This document shows, piece after piece, positions 1 through 9,586 of a stretch of 64,000 nucleotides of DNA; the stretch's first letter is position 1; the number at the start of each line of letters is the position of its first letter. This stretch comes from Segniliparus rotundus DSM 44985 (lineage in GTDB: Bacteria; Actinomycetota; Actinomycetes; Mycobacteriales; Mycobacteriaceae), in the NCBI RefSeq assembly GCF_000092825.1, contig NC_014168.1:1665946-1729945 (forward strand), given 5' to 3'. Under the pieces are notes generated by a model that was not told the DNA's origin, ran no database searches, and saw only the letters and a program-made list of their open reading frames with translations. Made by a program: the position numbers and the translations under genes.

Positions 1-546
1 TGCCAGGGCGAAACGGATCCACGGCTGCTCGCGCACAGCCCGGCCCATCGGGCTGTCCCGCCACTCTTGCGCTGTCCGCAACGCGACTGCCAGGCCCCCC
101 GCGCTGGTCACCCGGTCGGCCACTTCGTCAGCGGCAAGCCCTGCGAGCCGGCGGACAGCCTCGTCTTTCGTCGTCACCTGCAATGCTGTGCGCAATGCTC
201 GCGCATGGTGCGGGTAGTTCGCGTGCAATCGCACCCAGCCGTCGCTGGTCGCGAAGTACCCGGAGAGGGGCGCGAACTGTTCCGGGGCCCTGCCGTCCAC
301 CCGCAGATGGGCCAAGGAGTTGAAGGCCGAGCGCACCGAGGCCGAATCCGAAAAGAACCGCGCGGGCGGGCCGAAGAGGAGCTGCGCGGCGGACAAGGCG
401 GCTTGCACACTGCCCAGCGCAAGTCCCTCCACGTCGAGCGGGCCCGCCCACCAGGTCCGAGGCCCTGCGATTTCCGCGGCTCGCGTCTCGGCGGTGGCCG
501 CCACAGCGGGGGCAAGTTCCTCGTGCAGCGCTGGCACAGCCGTCAT
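1..546 (-). CDS. CaiB/BaiF-type CoA-transferase (class III), N-terminal part, truncated by window edge
   Basis: This reading frame starts at an ATG (544-546) and stays open for 182 codons to the window edge, so the C-terminus is missing. The segment LSGYFATSDGWVRLHANYP, followed by HHARALRTAL, is typical of family III CoA-transferases, which move CoA between acyl carboxylates in the cytoplasm. The N-terminal part reads as the small helical start of such a protein, rich in Ala. No substrate can be assigned from the fragment. It lies 26 bp downstream of the GNAT gene on the same strand and may share its transcript. Family assignment is from pattern recognition; several actinobacterial homologues act on branched-chain acyl-CoAs, but that is not shown here. 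Confidence 0.75.
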   Translation of the reverse strand, partial: MTAVPALHEELAPAVAATAETRAAEIAGPRTWWAGPLDVEGLALGSVQAALSAAQLLFGPPARFFSDSASVRSAFNSLAHLRVDGRAPEQFAPLSGYFATSDGWVRLHANYPHHARALRTALQVTTKDEAVRRLAGLAADEVADRVTSAGGLAVALRTAQEWRDSPMGRAVREQPWIRFALA

Positions 547-572
547 CCCGCCAATTCTAACGGCGGGGCGCG

Positions 573-1115
573 TCACATGTCCCGCAGCCAGATCCGGTCG
601 TCGTGGGCTCGGCCGCCCAGCACGAAGGCGCAGCGGCCGACTTCGACGAATCCGTGCCGGCGGTACAAGCGTTTGGCTCTTTCGTTGTGGTCGAAGACCG
701 TGAGGTACATCTGCGGGGCGCGCAGCTCGGTCGCGGCGGCGAGCGCCCACTGCATGAGACGGTCCGCGACGCCACGTCCATGCCAGTCTGCGAGGACGTA
801 GATCTGCTGCAGCTCGACGGAACCGGGCAAAGGACGCGGCGCTGGCGCCCGCAACGGCGTCAGCTTCGCGTAGCCCACCGGCTCTCCCCGGTGCAAGCCT
901 GCCAGCCAGCGGACCGCCGGGTCGTTGAGGTCGTGCGCCATCGTCCCGTCCTCGCCGTAGGAGCAGTCGAGGAATTCGGCGAACGAAGAGGGCTCATGCA
1001 AGCGCGCGAATGTTTCGGAGAACGACCGGCGCGCCATCGCTCTCAGCGCCGCGTGATCGTGTTCGCCGGGAGAGGCGTAGGTGATCGGATCTTCGAGGTG
1101 CGAGGGCACGAGCAT
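573..1115 (-). CDS. GNAT-family N-acetyltransferase
   Basis: A 180-residue protein with the GNAT fold signature. Beta-strand 4 (VELQQIYVLADW) leads into the acetyl-CoA pyrophosphate-binding loop HGRGVADRLMQWA, which fits the R/Q-x-x-G-x-G/A motif. The C-terminal strand contains NERAKRLYRRHGFVEVG, the usual end of motif A/B. It should transfer an acetyl group from acetyl-CoA to an amine; the acceptor cannot be told and could be a small molecule or a protein N-terminus. Length is normal for a single-domain GNAT. The start is the first ATG of the frame, and about 90 bp separate it from the upstream oxidoreductase gene on the same strand. Confidence 0.85.
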   Translation of the reverse strand: MLVPSHLEDPITYASPGEHDHAALRAMARRSFSETFARLHEPSSFAEFLDCSYGEDGTMAHDLNDPAVRWLAGLHRGEPVGYAKLTPLRAPAPRPLPGSVELQQIYVLADWHGRGVADRLMQWALAAATELRAPQMYLTVFDHNERAKRLYRRHGFVEVGRCAFVLGGRAHDDRIWLRDM

Positions 1116-1205
1116 TCCTTCTGGCGGGAAGACGCCCTTGGCACAAGGAGAAATCTGAGCGTGGGGGAAAGCAATCCATTGCAGCGTCTCTCAGATCTTC
1201 CCAGT

Positions 1206-2720
1206 CTAGAACAATGCTTTCGTTCCTGGCTCCGCTGGTCCAGGACGCGGCCCGAGCTCCGGCATCTCGCGGACGGCGAACCGCTCGCGCAGCGCTGCGC
1301 GAGCCGCGTACAGACCCGCCATACCGTGCACCCCAGGGCCGGGCGGGGTCGCGGAGGAGCACAAATACACGCCCTGCTGCCCGGTCCGATAGGGATTCCA
1401 CGCCGGACGCGGCCGGGCGAACAGCCGGTAGAGGCTGATAGCCCCGACGGCGATATCGCCGTCGATGTAGTTCTCGTTATGTTCGGCGAGGCGGGCAGCG
1501 GGCACGCATTGCGACGCGGCGATTGTGTCGCGGAATCCCGGAGCCGCCCGCTCGATCTGCGCTATCACGGTCTGCGTCATATCCAGGTCTGAACCCGAGG
1601 GCACATGCGCGTAGGTCCACAGCGGGCGCTGCCCGGACGATCCGACGCGGCTCGGGTCGAATGAGGCGGGCTGGCTGACCAGCACCACGGGCTGGGGCGC
1701 GTGGCGCCCGGCGGCGACGTCGCGTTCGGCGGACGCGACCTGCGCCGCGCTGCCGCCCATATGCACCGTGCCCGCGCGGCGCAGGCGCTCGTCTGCCCAA
1801 GGGACGGGTTCGTTCAGCACGAAATCGACTTTGGTCGCGGCGTTGCCGTAGGGATAGCGCAGCAGTCCGGCGCGCACGCTGCCGGGCAGGCGGTCGCCGA
1901 GCAGACGCGCGAGAGCCCGCGGCGAACAGTCGAACAGGTACGCCCGCGCCCTCGGGAGGGATTCGAATGCAGCGATCCGGCAGCCGGTTCGCACGCTTGC
2001 GCCGTGGGCGAGCAAGTCGGCGACGAGCGCGTCGACGAGGGATTGGCTGCCGCCGCGCGGGATGGGCCAGCCGACCGCGTGGGCGAGGGCGCTGAGCGTG
2101 AGCCCGACCGCGGCGGCGGAGCAGGAGCGCAACGGGCCGATCTGATGCGCGGCCACGCCGGCGAGAAGCGCGGCGCCGTCGTCGCCGAGCAAGCTCGCCG
2201 CCCCGTCGAACCGCAGCCGCGTCAGACGTGCGGCGAATTGCGCCCCGAAGCGCAGGCCCGCCTTCGAGACGAGGCCCGGGGGAATCGAGCGCTGATCGCC
2301 CAGCGCGAGGGCTGTCACCGCCTCCTGCGACGCGACAAGGGGGCGCAGGAGCGTCTTCCAGCCAGGGGAAGACAGCTCCGAGCTGGTGCGGTCGAGGTCG
2401 CGGTAGGCGACTGCGGCTGCGCGCCCGGGGAAAGCCTGCGCGTAGGCGATTTCGGGCTGGATCAATTCGACGCCCCGCGCAGGCAGGTCGAATGCCTGGA
2501 AGAACGGCGAGGCGAGCGCCATGGGGTGCACCGCCGAGCAGATGTCGTGCCGCACCCCGCGGCCAAGGCCGAGATCAAGGGTGCGCGCGCCGCCGCCGAG
2601 CGTGTCCTGCGCCTCGTAGACGCGCACGGCGAGCCCCGCGCGGGCCAGCACCACTGCGGCGGCGAGGCCGTTGGGGCCGGAGCCGACCACCACCGCGTCG
2701 GTCTCGTCAGCCGAAGACAC
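1206..2720 (-). CDS. FAD-dependent NAD(P)-binding oxidoreductase, phytoene-desaturase/amine-oxidase-like
   Basis: A 504-residue flavoprotein. The N-terminus [17 protein letters not shown] carries the GxGxxG dinucleotide-binding fingerprint (about residues 13-18), followed by an acidic beta2 end ([14 protein letters not shown]). The C-terminal region has the second FAD contact typical of the CrtI-like superfamily, around [19 protein letters not shown]. Such enzymes oxidise carotenoids, sterols or amines at the membrane-cytosol interface; the substrate here is unknown. I chose the GTG at 2718-2720 because it sits just before the Rossmann strand. The frame stays open for 81 more codons upstream, but that stretch has no recognisable domain and runs into the spacer before the divergent carboxylic acid reductase gene. 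Confidence 0.8.
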   Translation of the reverse strand: MSSADETDAVVVGSGPNGLAAAVVLARAGLAVRVYEAQDTLGGGARTLDLGLGRGVRHDICSAVHPMALASPFFQAFDLPARGVELIQPEIAYAQAFPGRAAAVAYRDLDRTSSELSSPGWKTLLRPLVASQEAVTALALGDQRSIPPGLVSKAGLRFGAQFAARLTRLRFDGAASLLGDDGAALLAGVAAHQIGPLRSCSAAAVGLTLSALAHAVGWPIPRGGSQSLVDALVADLLAHGASVRTGCRIAAFESLPRARAYLFDCSPRALARLLGDRLPGSVRAGLLRYPYGNAATKVDFVLNEPVPWADERLRRAGTVHMGGSAAQVASAERDVAAGRHAPQPVVLVSQPASFDPSRVGSSGQRPLWTYAHVPSGSDLDMTQTVIAQIERAAPGFRDTIAASQCVPAARLAEHNENYIDGDIAVGAISLYRLFARPRPAWNPYRTGQQGVYLCSSATPPGPGVHGMAGLYAARAALRERFAVREMPELGPRPGPAEPGTKALF

Positions 2721-3012
2721 CTGGGGTCCCACCCGCGTCGCCGCCGATACGCATAAGCGGGTGCCCGCCCGCGCCGCGCAGGGCCGTGCCGAACGCTTCG
2801 CCCACCCTTGCGGCCACCGGGCAGAGCGGCGCGGCTCCTCCGTCGGGGCATTGCAGGAGGCCGCTCCTCCCCATTGCTGGCATAGTGCCAGAGTACTCGC
2901 GGCCGGCGCCTTGTGGGAGCGGCTCGCGCACGCCACAGTGCCCACATGCACGCGCAGTGCCAAAATTCACACAAAGAGCACTGCGCGAGGCGCCTTTGCC
3001 AGGTCTACTGTT

Positions 3013-3047
3013 AGGAATGAGAAACTATTCCTCAGGAGCTTCGCTCC
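3013..3047 (+). promoter_or_regulatory. Inverted repeat and hairpin upstream of the carboxylic acid reductase gene
   Basis: The 376-bp spacer between the divergent oxidoreductase and reductase genes (2721-3096) has no convincing gene. It contains a perfect 6-bp inverted repeat, AGGAAT (3013-3018) and ATTCCT (3027-3032), separated by 8 bases. This is a plausible operator for a dimeric regulator. Immediately after it, GGAGC-TTC-GCTCC (3035-3047) can form a compact hairpin in the mRNA leader. The segment is locally AT-richer than its surroundings. A strong purine-rich Shine-Dalgarno stretch (GAAGAAGGAAG, about 3083-3093) precedes the ATG at 3097. The operator role is inference from symmetry and position only. 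Confidence 0.4.
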
Positions 3048-3096
3048 GAGGGCCGCTAAGAACGACAGAGAAGATGCCGAGGGAAGAAGGAAGACT

Positions 3097-6000
3097 ATGA
3101 CTCAGTCGCACACTCAAGGTCCGCAAGCGTCTGCGGCGCACAGCCGTCTCGCCCGTCGCGCGGCGGAGCTTCTCGCGACGGACCCGCAGGCCGCCGCGAC
3201 CCTCCCCGACCCGGAGGTCGTGCGGCAGGCGACGCGTCCAGGGCTGCGGCTCGCGGAGCGGGTCGACGCGATCCTCAGCGGCTACGCCGACCGCCCGGCT
3301 CTCGGGCAGCGCTCTTTTCAGACCGTCAAAGATCCCATCACCGGACGCTCCTCGGTCGAGTTGCTCCCCACGTTCGACACCATCACCTACCGCGAGCTGC
3401 GAGAGCGCGCCACAGCGATCGCAAGCGACCTGGCGCATCACCCGCAGGCCCCGGCCAAGCCCGGAGATTTCCTCGCGAGCATCGGCTTCATCAGCGTCGA
3501 TTACGTCGCCATCGACATCGCCGGGGTCTTCGCCGGGCTCACCGCCGTCCCGCTCCAGACCGGCGCGACACTCGCGACGTTGACGGCGATCACCGCAGAG
3601 ACCGCGCCAACCCTGTTCGCGGCGAGCATCGAGCACCTGCCGACCGCCGTGGACGCCGTTCTCGCCACGCCCTCAGTGCGCCGGTTGCTCGTCTTCGACT
3701 ACCGCGCCGGGTCGGACGAGGACCGCGAGGCGGTCGAGGCGGCCAAGCGGAAAATCGCCGACGCGGGCAGCTCGGTGCTCGTGGACGTTTTGGACGAGGT
3801 GATCGCACGCGGGAAATCGGCGCCGAAGGCGCCGCTGCCCCCCGCCACCGACGCGGGCGACGACTCGCTGTCCTTGCTCATCTACACCTCCGGCTCCACC
3901 GGGACGCCCAAGGGGGCGATGTACCCGGAGCGCAACGTCGCGCACTTCTGGGGCGGCGTCTGGGCCGCCGCGTTCGACGAGGACGCCGCCCCGCCCGTCC
4001 CAGCGATCAACATCACGTTCCTGCCGCTCAGCCACGTCGCCAGCAGACTTTCGCTCATGCCGACCCTCGCCCGGGGCGGCCTCATGCACTTCGTCGCGAA
4101 GAGCGACCTGTCCACCCTCTTCGAGGACTTGAAACTCGCTCGTCCGACGAACCTGTTCCTGGTGCCCAGAGTGGTCGAGATGCTGTACCAGCACTACCAG
4201 AGCGAATTAGACCGCAGGGGAGTGCAGGACGGCACCCGCGAAGCCGAAGCGGTGAAGGACGACCTGCGCACGGGGCTCCTCGGCGGCCGGATCCTCACTG
4301 CGGGCTTCGGCTCGGCGCCGCTGTCCGCCGAGCTGGCTGGCTTCATCGAATCCCTGCTGCAGATCCACCTGGTGGACGGCTACGGGTCCACCGAGGCGGG
4401 GCCGGTGTGGCGCGACGGCTACCTCGTCAAACCGCCGGTGACCGACTACAAGCTCATCGACGTGCCCGAGCTCGGGTACTTCTCCACCGACTCCCCGCAT
4501 CCCCGGGGCGAGCTGGCCATCAAGACGCAGACCATCCTCCCCGGCTATTACAAGCGCCCCGAGACGACCGCGGAAGTCTTCGACGAGGACGGCTTCTACC
4601 TCACCGGGGACGTGGTCGCGCAGATCGGGCCGGAACAGTTCGCGTACGTCGACCGGCGCAAGAACGTCCTCAAGCTCTCCCAGGGCGAGTTCGTGACCCT
4701 CGCGAAGCTCGAGGCCGCGTACAGCTCCAGCCCGCTGGTGCGACAGCTCTTCGTCTACGGCTCCAGCGAACGCTCGTACTTGCTCGCCGTGATCGTGCCC
4801 ACCCCGGACGCCCTGAAGAAGTTCGGCGTCGGCGAGGCGGCGAAAGCCGCGCTCGGGGAGTCTCTGCAGAAGATCGCTCGCGACGAGGGCCTGCAATCCT
4901 ACGAGGTGCCGCGCGACTTCATCATCGAAACGGATCCGTTCACGGTCGAGAACGGCCTGCTCTCCGACGCCCGCAAGTCGTTGCGCCCGAAGCTCAAGGA
5001 GCATTACGGCGAACGGCTCGAAGCGATGTACAAAGAGCTCGCGGACGGTCAGGCGAACGAGCTGCGCGACATCCGCAGAGGCGTGCAACAACGCCCGACG
5101 CTCGAAACCGTGCGGCGCGCCGCGGCCGCGATGCTGGGCGCGAGCGCCGCGGAAATCAAGCCGGACGCCCATTTCACCGACCTCGGCGGCGACTCGCTCT
5201 CCGCGCTGACGTTCTCGAACTTCCTGCACGACCTCTTCGAAGTCGATGTGCCCGTCGGGGTGATCGTGAGCGCCGCGAACACATTGGGCTCCGTGGCCGA
5301 GCACATCGACGCGCAGCTCGCGGGGGGCCGTGCCCGGCCGACGTTCGCGACCGTGCACGGCAAAGGCTCCACCACGATCAAGGCCAGCGATCTGACCTTG
5401 GACAAGTTCATCGACGAGCAGACCCTCGAGGCCGCGAAGCACTTGCCCAAGCCCGCCGACCCGCCGCGCACCGTGCTGCTCACCGGCGCGAACGGCTGGC
5501 TCGGCCGGTTCCTCGCCCTTGAATGGCTCGAAAGGCTCGCCCCCGCCGGCGGCAAGCTCATCACGATCGTGCGCGGCAAGGACGCGGCACAGGCAAAGGC
5601 TCGGCTCGACGCCGCGTACGAGAGCGGCGACCCGAAGCTCGCCGGTCATTACCAGGATTTGGCCGCGACGACGCTCGAAGTGCTCGCGGGCGATTTCAGC
5701 GAGCCGCGTCTCGGGCTGGACGAGGCGACCTGGAACCGGCTGGCCGACGAGGTGGACTTCATCTCGCACCCCGGCGCTCTGGTCAACCATGTCCTGCCGT
5801 ACAACCAGCTGTTCGGGCCGAACGTGGCCGGTGTGGCCGAGATCATCAAGCTCGCGATCACCACACGGATCAAGCCCGTCACGTACCTGTCCACAGTCGC
5901 CGTCGCGGCGGGCGTCGAGCCGTCGGCCTTAGACGAGGACGGCGACATCCGGACGGTGAGCGCTGAGCGCTCGGTCGACGAGGGCTACGCCAACGGGTAC

Positions 6001-6657
6001 GGGAACAGCAAATGGGGCGGCGAGGTGCTGCTGCGCGAAGCGCACGATCGCACGGGACTGCCGGTTCGGGTGTTCCGCTCGGACATGATCCTCGCGCATC
6101 AGAAATACACCGGACAAGTGAACGCGACCGACCAGTTCACCCGGCTCGTCCAGAGCCTTTTGGCAACCGGGCTCGCACCGAAGTCCTTCTACGAGCTCGA
6201 CGCCCAGGGCAACCGGCAGCGGGCCCACTACGACGGGATACCCGTGGACTTCACCGCCGAGTCGATCACCACGCTCGGCGGCGACGGTTTGGAAGGCTAC
6301 CGCAGCTACAACGTGTTCAACCCGCATCGCGACGGCGTCGGTTTGGACGAGTTCGTCGACTGGCTCATCGAAGCCGGACACCCGATCACACGGATCGACG
6401 ACTACGACCAGTGGCTCTCGCGCTTCGAGACCTCGTTGCGCGGCCTGCCCGAATCCAAGCGCCAAGCCTCCGTGCTCCCGTTGCTGCACGCCTTCGCCCG
6501 GCCAGGGCCCGCCGTGGACGGCTCGCCTTTCCGGAACACGGTGTTCCGCACCGACGTGCAGAAGGCGAAGATCGGCGCGGAACACGACATCCCCCACCTG
6601 GGCAAAGCGCTCGTGCTCAAGTACGCCGACGACATCAAGCAGCTCGGTCTGCTCTGA
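3097..6657 (+). CDS. car: Carboxylic acid reductase (ATP- and NADPH-dependent, three-domain)
   Basis: This 1186-residue enzyme reduces free carboxylic acids to aldehydes: the acid is adenylated, transferred to a phosphopantetheine thiol and released by NADPH reduction. All three domains are visible. The adenylation domain carries [11 protein letters not shown] at residues 263-273. The carrier domain has LGGDSLS with Ser700 as the phosphopantetheine site. The reductase domain has the NADPH loop TGANGWLG (796-803) and a short-chain-dehydrogenase-type YGNSK with Tyr968 and Lys972. The sequence matches what I remember of the Segniliparus rotundus CAR; M. tuberculosis FadD9 is the related mycobacterial protein. 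Activity needs a phosphopantetheinyl transferase, not encoded here. The ATG at 3097 follows a strong ribosome-binding site; the frame is open further upstream but that part is intergenic. The 3' end overlaps a convergent gene by 23 bp. Confidence 0.97.
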   Translation: MTQSHTQGPQASAAHSRLARRAAELLATDPQAAATLPDPEVVRQATRPGLRLAERVDAILSGYADRPALGQRSFQTVKDPITGRSSVELLPTFDTITYRELRERATAIASDLAHHPQAPAKPGDFLASIGFISVDYVAIDIAGVFAGLTAVPLQTGATLATLTAITAETAPTLFAASIEHLPTAVDAVLATPSVRRLLVFDYRAGSDEDREAVEAAKRKIADAGSSVLVDVLDEVIARGKSAPKAPLPPATDAGDDSLSLLIYTSGSTGTPKGAMYPERNVAHFWGGVWAAAFDEDAAPPVPAINITFLPLSHVASRLSLMPTLARGGLMHFVAKSDLSTLFEDLKLARPTNLFLVPRVVEMLYQHYQSELDRRGVQDGTREAEAVKDDLRTGLLGGRILTAGFGSAPLSAELAGFIESLLQIHLVDGYGSTEAGPVWRDGYLVKPPVTDYKLIDVPELGYFSTDSPHPRGELAIKTQTILPGYYKRPETTAEVFDEDGFYLTGDVVAQIGPEQFAYVDRRKNVLKLSQGEFVTLAKLEAAYSSSPLVRQLFVYGSSERSYLLAVIVPTPDALKKFGVGEAAKAALGESLQKIARDEGLQSYEVPRDFIIETDPFTVENGLLSDARKSLRPKLKEHYGERLEAMYKELADGQANELRDIRRGVQQRPTLETVRRAAAAMLGASAAEIKPDAHFTDLGGDSLSALTFSNFLHDLFEVDVPVGVIVSAANTLGSVAEHIDAQLAGGRARPTFATVHGKGSTTIKASDLTLDKFIDEQTLEAAKHLPKPADPPRTVLLTGANGWLGRFLALEWLERLAPAGGKLITIVRGKDAAQAKARLDAAYESGDPKLAGHYQDLAATTLEVLAGDFSEPRLGLDEATWNRLADEVDFISHPGALVNHVLPYNQLFGPNVAGVAEIIKLAITTRIKPVTYLSTVAVAAGVEPSALDEDGDIRTVSAERSVDEGYANGYGNSKWGGEVLLREAHDRTGLPVRVFRSDMILAHQKYTGQVNATDQFTRLVQSLLATGLAPKSFYELDAQGNRQRAHYDGIPVDFTAESITTLGGDGLEGYRSYNVFNPHRDGVGLDEFVDWLIEAGHPITRIDDYDQWLSRFETSLRGLPESKRQASVLPLLHAFARPGPAVDGSPFRNTVFRTDVQKAKIGAEHDIPHLGKALVLKYADDIKQLGLL

Positions 6658-7243
6658 TCTCGCTGCGCGCGAGCGTGAACCACAGCAGCGCGACGGCGCG
6701 GCCGCGGGCGGCCGCGAGCCCCAGGCAAAGAGAGACGTTCGGCGAGATCTGGACCGCCTCGTCCACCGCTGCGCGCATCGGCAAGGTGGTCTCAGGACTG
6801 CGGTAATCGATGGTGAAAACCTCTTTGCCGGGGAAAACAAGGCTCTCGGTGCGCTCGTTCGCGAACCGCACGCCCCAAAGCCTGTCCGCGGCGAGGCGGA
6901 ACTTCCCTCCGGGGAAGGCGGCGGGGGCGAGCACACGGAACCAGCGGGCGAACCCGTTGATCCCCCGCCGCTCGTCCGCGTCGAATTTTTTGTGCAACCA
7001 GAAGCCCGTGTTGAAGAAACAACGCACCAGAGCGTCGACCGGCAGACCCAGCGGCGCTGCCACCATGCCGATGTCCGTGGTCCCGTTGATCGATTCCGGG
7101 GCGGGCGCGGACTGGAAGACGCGAGCAAGCTCGGCGAACGCGGACCGGCGACGAAACAGGCTGCTCCGGCGCAGCCGCGCGCACCAGGCAATGGCTTCGG
7201 CGTCCGAAGCGAACGGGGTCCTCTGGGCTGCGGAGGCCATCAT
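6635..7243 (-). CDS. Conserved hypothetical protein, coupled to the alpha/beta hydrolase
   Basis: A 202-residue soluble protein that I do not recognise. It has no signal peptide or membrane segment. A central aromatic patch ([12 protein letters not shown] and [11 protein letters not shown]) and a Val/Phe-rich strand region ([14 protein letters not shown]) suggest a compact alpha/beta fold. The start is the ATG at 7241-7243, which overlaps the stop of the upstream hydrolase (ATGA). The two genes are therefore probably translated together, suggesting a shared function. The 3' end overlaps the convergent reductase gene by 23 bp, so opposing transcripts may be antisense at their ends. No catalytic motif can be named. 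Confidence 0.7.
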   Translation of the reverse strand: MMASAAQRTPFASDAEAIAWCARLRRSSLFRRRSAFAELARVFQSAPAPESINGTTDIGMVAAPLGLPVDALVRCFFNTGFWLHKKFDADERRGINGFARWFRVLAPAAFPGGKFRLAADRLWGVRFANERTESLVFPGKEVFTIDYRSPETTLPMRAAVDEAVQISPNVSLCLGLAAARGRAVALLWFTLARSEIRADRAA

Positions 7244-7992
7244 GCCGCCGTCTTTGCCGCAGGGTCTCGGAGCCAGTCCGCGATCTGGCGCACCACCCAC
7301 GGGCCGTCGTCAAGGGTCAAATCGTGCCCTGCCGTCTCGTGATAGCGGATCGGAGCCCGCAGCCGCGCCGCGATGGTTTCCGACGAGGAGGCCGAAACCA
7401 GCCTGTCTTCCCTGGCGGCGAGGACCAACGCGGGGGTGCTCACATGCTTCGGCATGCGGAAAAGCACAGCGGCGAGGATCTGGTTGGCCAAGCTCGTGTG
7501 GGAAGGACGCTGCTCCGCGATGTAGCCCGCCCAGCGTTCGGCGAGCTCTCCGCGGTCCGACGCAGGATGATTGGTGACCCGTTGGAGGATCGCCAGCTCT
7601 CGTCGCACATCGGATTTGAAGCTCCCCAGTGCGATCTCCGGGAGGGCGCTCGGCGTGAGCCGCCGGAAAAACGGAGTCGCCGCCGTGCTGGTGTTGACGA
7701 CCACCACACGGCCGAAATCCTCTGGGCGGCGGGCGCACCAGTCCAACGCGACCATGCCGCCGAGCGAGACGCCCAGGAGGGTCCAATCCGGGCCGCCCCG
7801 GCCGAAACGCTCGCGGATGTCGTCCGTGATGGCAGCGATAGTCCGAGGCGAGACCCGCCGATGCTCCGAGCCGAATCCTGGAGCGTCCACACATTGGACG
7901 GCCGCTCCCAGGCCGCGCTCAAGCAGCGCGGGGAATCCCTCCCAGTGCCTGCTTTCCCGGCTCAACCCCCGCAACAGCAAGAATTTCGGCAT
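7240..7992 (-). CDS. Alpha/beta-hydrolase fold esterase/lipase-like protein
   Basis: A 250-residue cytoplasmic alpha/beta hydrolase. The nucleophile elbow GVSLGG contains the catalytic Ser and is followed by MVALDW. A late AREDRLVS supplies the acid, and the C-terminal HETAGHDLTLDDGPW supplies the catalytic His. The N-terminus KFLLLRGLSRESRHWEGFPALL is the usual strand and oxyanion-loop region, though the common HG pair is replaced by RG. The substrate is unknown: esters, thioesters or lactones are all possible. It is translationally coupled (ATGA) to the unknown gene downstream and divergent from the DinB-like gene at 8090, with a 97-bp shared promoter region. Confidence 0.8.
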   Translation of the reverse strand: MPKFLLLRGLSRESRHWEGFPALLERGLGAAVQCVDAPGFGSEHRRVSPRTIAAITDDIRERFGRGGPDWTLLGVSLGGMVALDWCARRPEDFGRVVVVNTSTAATPFFRRLTPSALPEIALGSFKSDVRRELAILQRVTNHPASDRGELAERWAGYIAEQRPSHTSLANQILAAVLFRMPKHVSTPALVLAAREDRLVSASSSETIAARLRAPIRYHETAGHDLTLDDGPWVVRQIADWLRDPAAKTAA

Positions 7993-8089
7993 CGCGCTCT
8001 CCTGACGGTCACAAGGTGAACCTGCTCACTCGCACTCTACCAATCCAGGTGATCCATCGGGGGCGATGCGCCTGCCCTAAGATGATCGA

Positions 8090-8716
8090 GTGACGTATTC
8101 CCAGTATGAGCGAGCCGGTTTGGTGAACGCCGCGCGGGCCGCTGGACCGGACGCGCCGACCCTGTGCGAAGGGTGGGCCGTGCGCGACCTCATCGCGCAC
8201 CTCGTCGTGCGCGAATCGCTCCGCGTCGACGCCACGGCCGGGATTGTGCTGCCGAAACTCGCCGCGCGCACCGAGCGGGCGCAGAACAAAGTCGCGTCTC
8301 GCGATTGGGAGGTCCTGCTCGACACAGTCGCCGCAGGGCCGCCGTGGTACTCCCCCCTCGGCTTGGCCGACCGCTCGGCGAACCTGGTCGAAATGTTCAT
8401 CCATCAGGAAGACATCCTCCGAGCCCAGCCCGACTACCAGCCCAGAATGATCAGCCAGGGCCTGCGCGCGGCGCTTTCCCGCCCGATACGGGCGTTGGGA
8501 GCGTTGACGTTGAAGAAAACCCCCGCCCAGGTGTCGCTCGTGACGCCGCAGGGGCAGACCCTGGTGCGCGGCGGCGCGGGCGGCGAGCCGGTCACCGTGA
8601 CCGGCCAGGTCGAGGAGCTGCTGCTCTTCGCGTACGGCCGCGAACCCGCCGATGTCGACATCAGCGGCTCCGCGTCTGCGTTGAGCGCCGTGGCGGCGTC
8701 CAAGCGCGGCATCTGA
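8090..8716 (+). CDS. TIGR03085-type DinB-like metal-binding protein (mycothiol maleylpyruvate isomerase N-terminal fold)
   Basis: A 208-residue protein starting at GTG. The N-terminus CEGWAVRDLIAHLVVRE and the later VEMFIHQEDILRAQP are hallmarks of the actinobacterial four-helix family (TIGR03085/TIGR03083) related to mycothiol-dependent maleylpyruvate isomerase. The two His residues in these segments (IAHL and FIHQED) plus nearby acids are the likely metal ligands. The C-terminal half (PVTVTGQVEELLLFAYGREPADVDISG) resembles the SCP2-like or small beta domain found in this family. Members are thought to act in mycothiol-linked thiol-transfer chemistry, but most are uncharacterised. It stands alone between divergent and co-directional genes. 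Confidence 0.8.
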   Translation: MTYSQYERAGLVNAARAAGPDAPTLCEGWAVRDLIAHLVVRESLRVDATAGIVLPKLAARTERAQNKVASRDWEVLLDTVAAGPPWYSPLGLADRSANLVEMFIHQEDILRAQPDYQPRMISQGLRAALSRPIRALGALTLKKTPAQVSLVTPQGQTLVRGGAGGEPVTVTGQVEELLLFAYGREPADVDISGSASALSAVAASKRGI

Positions 8717-8906
8717 CGCCCCGGCGAGGGGCCGATCAGCTGGTGTCCGTCAGCGTGGCATTCGTCAAGGCGGGAAGCGAGGAACGAGGGCTGGCGCGGT
8801 GCGCATAATTCGGCGATCTTCACAATTGGGCAAGGGGTTCGACTCGGTCGAGTAACACGCCGCGCGACGCGGCGCACGCGCGGCTGCATGTCGTTTGAAT
8901 AGAGGC

Positions 8907-9539
8907 ATGCGCACACCGACTTCACGACACACCGCAGCCGCCGCGATCGCTGCAAGCACGGCCTGGATCGCCTTGGTAGGCGTGACGACGTCGGCGGACC
9001 CCGCGCCGGCTCCCGCCGACCCCAACGCTGCTTCCTGCGCCGCGCTGAGCACAGTGCAACCGGCGATTGACGACTTGCGCGACAAAGTGAACGCGTACCT
9101 GAGCAACCAGGCCCCGGCCGAGGAGACAGCGCCCACAAGCCCGAACGCCACCACAACGAGCGGCACGCATCCCGGCGCCACCACAACGAGCCCTGCGCCA
9201 GCCAACGCGAAAATCGACCACATCGTGCAGTCGCTGCGCCACCTCAGCAGCGAGCTCAAAACCGCCAACCCCGCCATCAAGGACGCCCAGCTGCGCAATT
9301 CGGCCAGCACGCTCGCGACAACGGTCGACAACGCCGCGAACTCCGTCTCTGCCGCCAACACCGCCAAAACCGGCGGCCCCAACCTGGTCCAACTCGGCTC
9401 CCTCGGCATCAACATCACCAGCGCCGCCGCGTTCTACCAGATCAACGAGAACCGGGTGTGCGCCGGCGCGCCCCCCGCACAACCAGCACCGTCCCCCGCC
9501 GCGCCCCAGCCGAGCCCGGCGCCGAAAAAAGCACACTGA
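8907..9539 (+). CDS. Secreted Ala/Pro-rich protein, hypothetical
   Basis: A 210-residue exported protein starting at the ATG at 8907, after AGAGG at 8901-8905. A cleavable signal peptide is evident: RTPTSRH, a hydrophobic stretch of Ala/Ile/Val, then TSADPAPAPADP after a likely AxA-type site. The mature part has a helical region with one Cys (ASCAAL), a Thr/Pro/Ala linker near residues 75-100, a second helical region (IDHIVQSLRHLSSELKTANP), and a second Cys (NRVCAG) before a Pro-rich tail. The two Cys could form one disulphide outside the cell. The overall look is of a mycobacterial small secreted cell-wall-associated protein. No enzymatic motif is visible. Confidence 0.75.
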   Translation: MRTPTSRHTAAAAIAASTAWIALVGVTTSADPAPAPADPNAASCAALSTVQPAIDDLRDKVNAYLSNQAPAEETAPTSPNATTTSGTHPGATTTSPAPANAKIDHIVQSLRHLSSELKTANPAIKDAQLRNSASTLATTVDNAANSVSAANTAKTGGPNLVQLGSLGINITSAAAFYQINENRVCAGAPPAQPAPSPAAPQPSPAPKKAH

Positions 9540-9586
9540 CGCCCCTCCGCGCCGCACACTGGCAAACCATCGGCGCGCTGCATCAT

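Noticed and set aside
2671-3096. A 142-codon N-terminal extension of the carboxylic acid reductase
   Set aside because: The extension has no domain, crosses the divergent promoter region and ignores the strong ribosome site before the ATG at 3097.
4207-5790. Long minus-strand open frame inside the reductase gene
   Set aside because: Composition shadow of the real plus-strand gene; no motifs.
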